From Bacillota bacterium (lineage in GTDB: Bacteria > Bacillota > Clostridia > Christensenellales > UBA1242): a DNA stretch of 64,000 bases. Every line of letters begins with the position of its first letter. The stretch's first letter is position 1. The stretch covers positions 62,001-126,000 of the forward strand of contig WRBV01000002.1 in assembly GCA_009784375.1 (NCBI GenBank). The letters run 5' to 3'. The position numbers were made by a program, and so were the translations under genes. Shown one piece after another: positions 58,027 to 64,000 of the stretch. The notes beneath the pieces are model-generated. The model was not told the origin of the DNA. It did no database searches and worked only from the letters and a program-made list of their open reading frames with translations.

Positions 58027-58341
58027 TTAAGTTGATTTGCGTCTGTTACTGAATAATAAAACGATTCCTGTGATTATTAATGGTAATGCTATTATTGCTG
58101 CGATAAAGTAAATTATTGCAATAACAGAATAACCGCGTAGGTCGTAATTTTCAGATATGAACATTGTAAATAGGTCAAGTGGGCTGTAAAAACCTGTTGT
58201 TGCCATTGCTCCAGCAAGTTCCGCTTTATAAAAGCCAGATGTATCAGGATGATGAACCATTATCATTGGCAAAAATATTGACACGGCAATTACGATTCCG
58301 AATATAATAAAAGCTATTCCCCAAGTTTTCTTGTGTTTCAT
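58027..58341 (-). CDS. Small membrane protein starting 8 nt after tRNA-Val
   Basis: MKHKKTWGIAFIIFGIVIAVSIFLP...; start chosen downstream of the tRNA. Confidence 0.6.
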   Translation of the reverse strand: MKHKKTWGIAFIIFGIVIAVSIFLPMIMVHHPDTSGFYKAELAGAMATTGFYSPLDLFTMFISENYDLRGYSVIAIIYFIAAIIALPLIITGIVLLFSNRRKST

Positions 58342-58348
58342 TTTGTTT

Positions 58349-58424
58349 TGGTGGACGCAATAGGACTCGAACCTATGACTTCTTGCGTGTCGAGCAAGTA
58401 CTCTACCAACTGAGTTATGCGTCC
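58349..58424 (-). tRNA. tRNA-Val (anticodon GAC), CCA encoded; anticodon loop TCGACAC (C33)
   Basis: Reverse complement GGACGCATAACTCAGTTGGTAGAGTACTTGCTCGACACGCAAGAAGTCATAGGTTCGAGTCCTATTGCGTCCACCA folds cleanly. Confidence 0.85.
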
Positions 58425-58613
58425 TTGAAGCGAATGTCGTAGGCGTGCTTGCACGCATATGACTGAGCGAAAGGACGTAATACGTAGTATGCGTCCTATT
58501 GCCGTGAATGGGCGGCATACGTAGTATGTCGTCCGAAGTGAGTGTATTGTATAGTAATTTTTAAAGTTTGTCAAATGCCTTTTGGGTTCTTACGGTACAT
58601 GTTATAATGCTTT

Positions 58614-59192
58614 ATGAAAAATAAAACACGCTGTCCGTGGCCAGATGGTGATGAAAAGATGACTAAATATCATGACGAGGTATGGGGAGTACCAGTATAT
58701 GATGACCAAAAATTGTTTGCCAAGTTAAGCTTGGATTTGATGCAGGCAGGACTTATGTGGCGTACGATTTTGCATAAACAGGAAAACTTTATGAGGGCTT
58801 TTGATAATTTTGATATTGATATTGTAGCCAATTATGATGAATTAAAATACGAGGAACTTATGCAGGATGCTGGCATAGTTCGTAATCAATTAAAGATAAG
58901 GGCAATTATAAACAATGCTAGGTGTTTTCAAGAAATACAAAAAGAATTTGGAAGTTTCAGTAATTATATATGGGGCTTTGTAGATGGAAAGACAATTCAA
59001 AATAAATTAAATACGTTGGACGAAATCCCAGCAAAGACACTACTTAGTGATACAATTTCAAAAGATTTGTTAAGACGTGGATTTAAATTTGTCGGCAGCA
59101 CGATTATATATGCATGGATGCAAGCAATTGGTATGGTCAATGATCACATGATAGATTGTTTTAGATACAAAGAACTTGGAGGCAAAGAATAA
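58614..59192 (+). CDS. tag: DNA-3-methyladenine glycosylase I
   Basis: 'RCPWPDGDEKMTKYHDEVWGVPVYDDQKLFAKL'. Confidence 0.92.
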   Translation: MKNKTRCPWPDGDEKMTKYHDEVWGVPVYDDQKLFAKLSLDLMQAGLMWRTILHKQENFMRAFDNFDIDIVANYDELKYEELMQDAGIVRNQLKIRAIINNARCFQEIQKEFGSFSNYIWGFVDGKTIQNKLNTLDEIPAKTLLSDTISKDLLRRGFKFVGSTIIYAWMQAIGMVNDHMIDCFRYKELGGKE

Positions 59193-59261
59193 AATAGATG
59201 CAACAATTTGTTGCTTGTTTTTTGTTTTAGGGTTGTGATAGACTTGTGGCTGGAGTCTCTG

Positions 59262-60764
59262 ATGGAAGAAATAAAACAAGAAGAAGTAATAGAAGAGCAA
59301 AAACAGGAAGTTCTTGACGAAGATGATTTAAAAGAACAAGAAGCAAGGGCAGCTGAAGAATCTGCGCTTAATAAAAATGTTACTGTTAAATTTTTGTTGA
59401 AATTCACAATACCTACAATATTGTCTTTTTTTGTTATGAATGTGTTTTTCGTGGTGGACGGAGTTTTTGCGTCTCGTGGCGTAAGTGTCATTGCTCTTAG
59501 CGCGATTAACGTTACAACACCATTTTTTACGTTTGCGGCTGCTATCGCGGCGATGCTTGCGATGGGTGGGTGTGCTTTGGTTGCCAAGAAAAAAGGTATG
59601 AAGTTAAAGCAAGAAGCACGAGAGAACTTTACACTCATAACCATTATTACTTTTGTTACAAGTATGATAATTTCTGTGCTTGGTCTTATTTTGATCGAGC
59701 CAATACTTCGAATGCTTGGGACTGATGATTTTATTCATGATTCGGCAAGAGAATATTTGCGAGTGATTATTTTGTTTATTCCGTTCATCATGCTTGGTTA
59801 TTTTCTTGTTCAATATGTTATTGCAGACGGACGTCCGATGCTTGGGATGATGATTTCGTTTACGGGGACAATCATTTCTACCATTTTAAACGCATTGTTT
59901 ATTTTTGTATTTGATTTGGGTGTTACTGGGCTTGCGCTTGCAACAGGTATAGGCTTTGGTTTTATATCGGTAGTTTGTGTATTTTACTTTTTATTTTATC
60001 GCAAAGGCACACTATATTTTGTTCGTCCTAAATGGAATATTCGTGCGCTTGGAAGGGCATCGCTTAATGGTATTTCCGAAGCGATCACAATGATGGCGGT
60101 TACTGTAACCACAATAGTTATGAACAACGTACTTGTTCGTATTGTAGGGTTTGAAGGAATCGCGGCTGCTGGGATTGTTCTTGTACTGCAAGGTGTGTTT
60201 ATGTCGCTGTACTTTGGGTACTCGGCTGGGGTTGCACCGCTTGTAAGTTATAATTATGGAAAGCAATTATCATCGGACGACCCTAAATATGCCGACCGTT
60301 TGAAAAAATTCTTTAAAAAGAGTCTTATCATTATCTCAGTTATCTCTGTAATAAGTATTATAGCAATACAAGCCTTTGCACCATTGCTTGTACAAATATA
60401 TGTGCCACGTGAAGATGAAGTTTATGGGATGGCATTACGTGGGTTACGTATAGCATCGACAGGATTTTTGTTGATGGGCTTTAATATATTTGCAACGGCA
60501 TTGTTTACTGCGTTTAACGATGGAAAAATTTCAGGGTTCTTGTCTTTGATGCGGACTTTGGTGTTTATGTTAACGTTGATGATTTTGTTGCCTATGGCAT
60601 TTGGATTAACAGGCGCATGGATAGCTATGCCACTTGCCGAAGCATTATCAATTGTACTTACAATTATTTTCCTTGTATTGATGGGTAAAAAATATAAATA
60701 TCTTGATGTAAAAAAATCAACTGTCTTGGAATCCAATCGTCAAGAAAATTTAAAAGACTCGTAA
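59262..60764 (+). CDS. MATE-family efflux transporter
   Basis: 12-TM MATE pattern 'FTIPTILSFFVMNVFFVVDGVFASRG'. Confidence 0.9.
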   Translation: MEEIKQEEVIEEQKQEVLDEDDLKEQEARAAEESALNKNVTVKFLLKFTIPTILSFFVMNVFFVVDGVFASRGVSVIALSAINVTTPFFTFAAAIAAMLAMGGCALVAKKKGMKLKQEARENFTLITIITFVTSMIISVLGLILIEPILRMLGTDDFIHDSAREYLRVIILFIPFIMLGYFLVQYVIADGRPMLGMMISFTGTIISTILNALFIFVFDLGVTGLALATGIGFGFISVVCVFYFLFYRKGTLYFVRPKWNIRALGRASLNGISEAITMMAVTVTTIVMNNVLVRIVGFEGIAAAGIVLVLQGVFMSLYFGYSAGVAPLVSYNYGKQLSSDDPKYADRLKKFFKKSLIIISVISVISIIAIQAFAPLLVQIYVPREDEVYGMALRGLRIASTGFLLMGFNIFATALFTAFNDGKISGFLSLMRTLVFMLTLMILLPMAFGLTGAWIAMPLAEALSIVLTIIFLVLMGKKYKYLDVKKSTVLESNRQENLKDS

Positions 60765-60768
60765 CCGA

Positions 60769-60880
60769 GTCTTTTTTATGACCTATGAAAAATCGTTCTA
60801 GATTTTTCATAAATCAATTTATTAATGTCCAAAAAAGGCATAGAAAGCATTCGAAGAATGCGACGAAGTCGCCTTTTTTA
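60769..60880. repeat. Dispersed terminator-like repeat, copy B
   Basis: Reverse complement closely matches 53707-53822. Confidence 0.8.
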
Positions 60881-61678
60881 TTATCCTTTTCTCCCGATTG
60901 CCTTGAGAATTTGGGGTAGTGCGGCAATAGTTGCATCACGCCCAGCTTTGATTAGTTCCTCGTTCTTTTTAAATCGGAATGATGAACGATTACCCATATT
61001 GGGTGTGATAAGAACATCGGCGTCCTTGCCTTCGTTTTGTGCGGTACGCCAATCAATCATTTGATAAGACACATCAAGTATTCGAAGAGTTGAGCTTGAT
61101 AGTAATTGTTTTGGTGGTCCAAGAGCGTCCACAGCAATTATTATGTCTGCGCCAAGTTCTCGTGCTTCGGATATGGGCATTCTTTTAATAACCGCACCGT
61201 CTACAAGTAACATGCCTTCATGTTGAACGGGGCAGAAGACTCCTGGGATTGACATGCTTGCACGTACTGCTTGCCATAATGGACCTGTTTTAAAAACATG
61301 AAGTGAGTGGCTCTTTAGATCGGTTGCGATAAATGCACATTTTATCTTGGTATCTTCGATGAGGCTTTCACCTACGTATTCTTTATAAAGCTTCATTGCA
61401 CGGTCGCCTTTTGCAAAGCCACCTCTTTTACGAATGTTTAAAATGTCGATGTCAAATACGGTATGATTTGTGACTCGATTTGCGACCTCGCGCATTTCTT
61501 CACAAGATATTCCAAATGCAAGTCCGCCTGCGACCATTGCCCCCATTGAACATCCGGTGACTATGTCAATTGGTATGTTATTTTCGCGCAGGACTTCGAT
61601 AACGCCGATATGACAAAAGCCACGCGCTCCGCCCGCACCAAGAACAAGTCCAACTTTTTTTGTTTTCTTCGGAAACAT
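60881..61678 (-). CDS. Patatin-like phospholipase family protein
   Basis: LVLGAGGARGFCHIGVIEVL, GCSMGAMVAGG, 'LVDGAVIKRMP'. Confidence 0.95.
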   Translation of the reverse strand: MFPKKTKKVGLVLGAGGARGFCHIGVIEVLRENNIPIDIVTGCSMGAMVAGGLAFGISCEEMREVANRVTNHTVFDIDILNIRKRGGFAKGDRAMKLYKEYVGESLIEDTKIKCAFIATDLKSHSLHVFKTGPLWQAVRASMSIPGVFCPVQHEGMLLVDGAVIKRMPISEARELGADIIIAVDALGPPKQLLSSSTLRILDVSYQMIDWRTAQNEGKDADVLITPNMGNRSSFRFKKNEELIKAGRDATIAALPQILKAIGRKG

Positions 61679-61755
61679 ATTTCTATTATAGCACTAGATT
61701 CATATAATTTAGTAATATTACTTTGTATATTAGTTGAAGATTGTTATCATTACTT

Positions 61756-62928
61756 ATGAAGTTAAGAAAATACTTGTTGATATATTTCACTATTATGGTG
61801 ATTGTCGCTGGGATTGCTGTTGCCGTTATATTTGGAACTGGTCCTGATTTTTCTAGTTTACAAACAATGTTACCTTTTATATTTTTAATACTTGTATTTG
61901 TGGGTGTTCTGGTTAGTTTTCTTATCGGCTTGCCTGGCAAAATTTTGTTCACAAAAATTATGTTAAAGGGTATCGAAACCACGGCAACCGCAACCAGAGT
62001 GTTTAATAATGGCAGTTCAAATGTCGGACGTGGAAATGATAGACACAGAAGGCATTGGGGATTTTCAGTAAGGTTAACATACATTGACGAAAGTGGAAAA
62101 AAGGTCAATGCAATATCACGAACAACATATACAGACAGGGCTATTGCTGATGACGTGGTGTCCATAAAGCAAATAAGGATAAGGTATCTTGGAAGACACG
62201 TAGAAATATTGCCTGAGGCATTAAATGAATTTTATAAAAAACATCCACATAAAAGACCAAAGCGTTTTGGACTTGATGAATTAGAAGGAAGTCATCATAA
62301 AAGTAGAAAGCAAATTGAAAGAGAAAGAGCGCGAAAAAAAGAACTATCAAAACTATCCAAGAAAGAGCGTGAAAAAGAACATATGAAAGAACATGGGGTT
62401 GCAACTAGGTCAGTTTATTGGTTCGGAATTTTTGTTGCAATTACTGTTGTTGGGGCTCTTGGTTATTCCATATCGTTACTTGTTCGCGGATACGAGTTGT
62501 TTGGTTTTCTTGCATTTGGCGGTACTTTTGTGTATGTAATATTAATAGGTTTGGTTTATTTAAGGTTAAAAACCCGACAAAGTTACAATGTAAAAAGAGA
62601 TAAAATGGCACGAGAGTTTACTGGTGTTGTTGAGGAAATTACTCCCACAAGTAGTACTCTTCGCGGCATGATTTGGAGTGTTAGAATAGCGGTCGGTGAC
62701 AAAAAACCTATTGCTATTTATCAAAATTCAGAGCTTGATAGATTTATAAGGATAAGTGAAACAGGGCGCATTAGCTTTGAGGAGGACATAGAGGGTATGG
62801 TGGATATTGATGGTTTAATTGCAATAGGCAAAAAAGTGCGAGTTTTGTTCAATCCGCAGAAACCAAATATTTGTAAAATAGTAAGAGTCATTAAGGATGA
62901 GGAAGAAATTTTTCCCGAATTAATTTAA
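61756..62928 (+). CDS. Membrane protein of unknown function
   Basis: TM segments N-terminal and central; start MKLRKYLLIYFTIMVIVAG. Confidence 0.6.
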   Translation: MKLRKYLLIYFTIMVIVAGIAVAVIFGTGPDFSSLQTMLPFIFLILVFVGVLVSFLIGLPGKILFTKIMLKGIETTATATRVFNNGSSNVGRGNDRHRRHWGFSVRLTYIDESGKKVNAISRTTYTDRAIADDVVSIKQIRIRYLGRHVEILPEALNEFYKKHPHKRPKRFGLDELEGSHHKSRKQIERERARKKELSKLSKKEREKEHMKEHGVATRSVYWFGIFVAITVVGALGYSISLLVRGYELFGFLAFGGTFVYVILIGLVYLRLKTRQSYNVKRDKMAREFTGVVEEITPTSSTLRGMIWSVRIAVGDKKPIAIYQNSELDRFIRISETGRISFEEDIEGMVDIDGLIAIGKKVRVLFNPQKPNICKIVRVIKDEEEIFPELI

Positions 62929-63279
62929 AAAGAGCACGATGCTCTTTTTTGAATAAAAATAACACTTAATTATTTACCGAGTCGTGTCAACTAATATCAT
63001 CATCCTGCCAAGATAGTAGGTCTATTTTGATTAAAGTCGTTGACTATTTCGGCGGTGATATTGTATAATAATATGTTCGTGCACTCGTACTGTGTGCATA
63101 CACTATCCGACTTTGTCGTTTGACATTAAGGATAATTTATCCAGAATGTTCGCTTCACGAATAGGGTCATGCGAAAGTTTACTTTCGCGCGACGCTTGCT
63201 TTGCTTGTGCACCGTACTTCGTACTGTGTGCACTCGTTCGGTCATATTCGTGCAAGCACGTCTACGACTCTCACTTCGT

Positions 63280-63356
63280 GCACCCGTAGCTCAATTGGAT
63301 AGAGCGTTAGTCTACGGAACTAAAGGTTTGGGGTTCAAGTCCCTGCGGGTGCGCCA
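63280..63356 (+). tRNA. tRNA-Arg (anticodon ACG), CCA encoded
   Basis: GCACCCGTAGCTCAATTGGATAGAGCGTTAGTCTACGGAACTAAAGG...CGGGTGCGCCA. Confidence 0.96.
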
Positions 63357-63557
63357 AATGTATTAAGTAAAAAGCCGCATTTGAGTTTGCGGCTTTTTTC
63401 TTGCAAGAAACACAAGATACAGGGTTTTGACGCCTATGCTATAAAGTAACCAATGATGTTGACATTGGAAATGAGTGGAGTGAACCAAAAGTTAAAAAAT
63501 ATTTACTGAACTCGATTGAATCTTGAATTTTGGTGTTGAGGATGATATAATGAGGAT

Positions 63558-64000
63558 ATGATTGATTTGCATATGCATACTTCGTTTTCTGATGGTAATT
63601 CGTCTTTGGAAGAAATGCTTGTTGCTGCTGAGCGAAAAAAGTTGCGGTATATAAGTATTACTGATCATTATTCGATTGGGGCATACGAAAAATTAAAAGA
63701 TTCAAATATTAGAAAACTTTTTAGTGGGATTATCATTCCAGGTGCAGAGTGGGGGTTTAACAATGGTGGCGATTTCTCGTCAGAGTTACTTGCATATGGA
63801 ATTGATGTTGACAGCATTGAACGTTTGTCTTGGGGTGAACCAGACCCATATCCATGTAATGCAAATCGCGATAGAAGACATTTACTTGGTCGTGGCACTT
63901 TAGAAGAAGTTTCAGGACGCATTCACAAAGTGGGTGGTCTTGTTTTTGTTGCACATCCATTTATTGTGCGGGATTGGTTTGATTATGCGTGTAAGAAAAA
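63558..64000 (+). CDS. PHP-domain metal-dependent phosphoesterase, partial at right edge
   Basis: MIDLHMHTSFSDGNSSLEEMLVAAERKKLRYISITDHYSI ... VFVAHPF; open to window end. Confidence 0.9.
   Translation, partial: MIDLHMHTSFSDGNSSLEEMLVAAERKKLRYISITDHYSIGAYEKLKDSNIRKLFSGIIIPGAEWGFNNGGDFSSELLAYGIDVDSIERLSWGEPDPYPCNANRDRRHLLGRGTLEEVSGRIHKVGGLVFVAHPFIVRDWFDYACKK

Noticed and set aside
58338-58574. 78-aa minus strand ORF and N-terminal part of the 163-aa ORF
   Set aside because: Both read through tRNA-Val ('RITQLVEYLLDTQEVIGSSPIAS' is a tRNA translation); true start placed at 58341.
63092-63366. Two 65-aa + strand ORFs
   Set aside because: They run through the hairpin-rich region and tRNA-Arg (translation 'APVAQLDRALVYGTKGLGFKSLRVRQ' is tRNA-derived).

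Overview
The window is a low-GC bacterial chromosome segment, most likely Bacillota/Clostridia-like. This rests on the Shine-Dalgarno (SD) usage, FabK, MgtE, DisA-type folds and tRNA sequences; no taxonomic marker was tested. It carries housekeeping genes (mfd, acpP, fabZ/fabK, pheST, mgtE, ldh, dcd, mnmA, rpiB, tex, tag, nfeD/SPFH), many predicted secreted or membrane proteins (InlB-like, M23-like, trypsin/GLUG-like, LtaS-like), several ABC transporters and five tRNA genes (Glu, fMet, Asn, Val, Arg). I saw no CRISPR array, rRNA or prophage. The strongest candidates for something undescribed are: (1) a possibly leaderless Gln-rich leader peptide (MNFYSLNQEQQQ) plus intrinsic terminator upstream of a 61-aa ORF and a frameshifted, C-terminally short glutamine synthetase; (2) a heterodimeric ABC exporter whose two ATPase domains both appear to have lost Q-loop, signature, Walker B, catalytic Glu and H-loop residues while keeping Walker A; (3) an 18-codon SD-preceded uORF with competing hairpins in the mgtE leader; (4) related, hairpin-rich sequences directly upstream of two different tRNA genes that mimic the tRNA 5' ends; (5) a tandem repeat of SD sequences; (6) truncated or minimal versions of known proteins (Mfd without its C-terminal domain, a prepilin-peptidase N-terminal zinc-ribbon-like domain without the protease, an ABC permease cut off next to tRNA-Asn). 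All calls come from reading the sequence and ORF translations; no database search was run.
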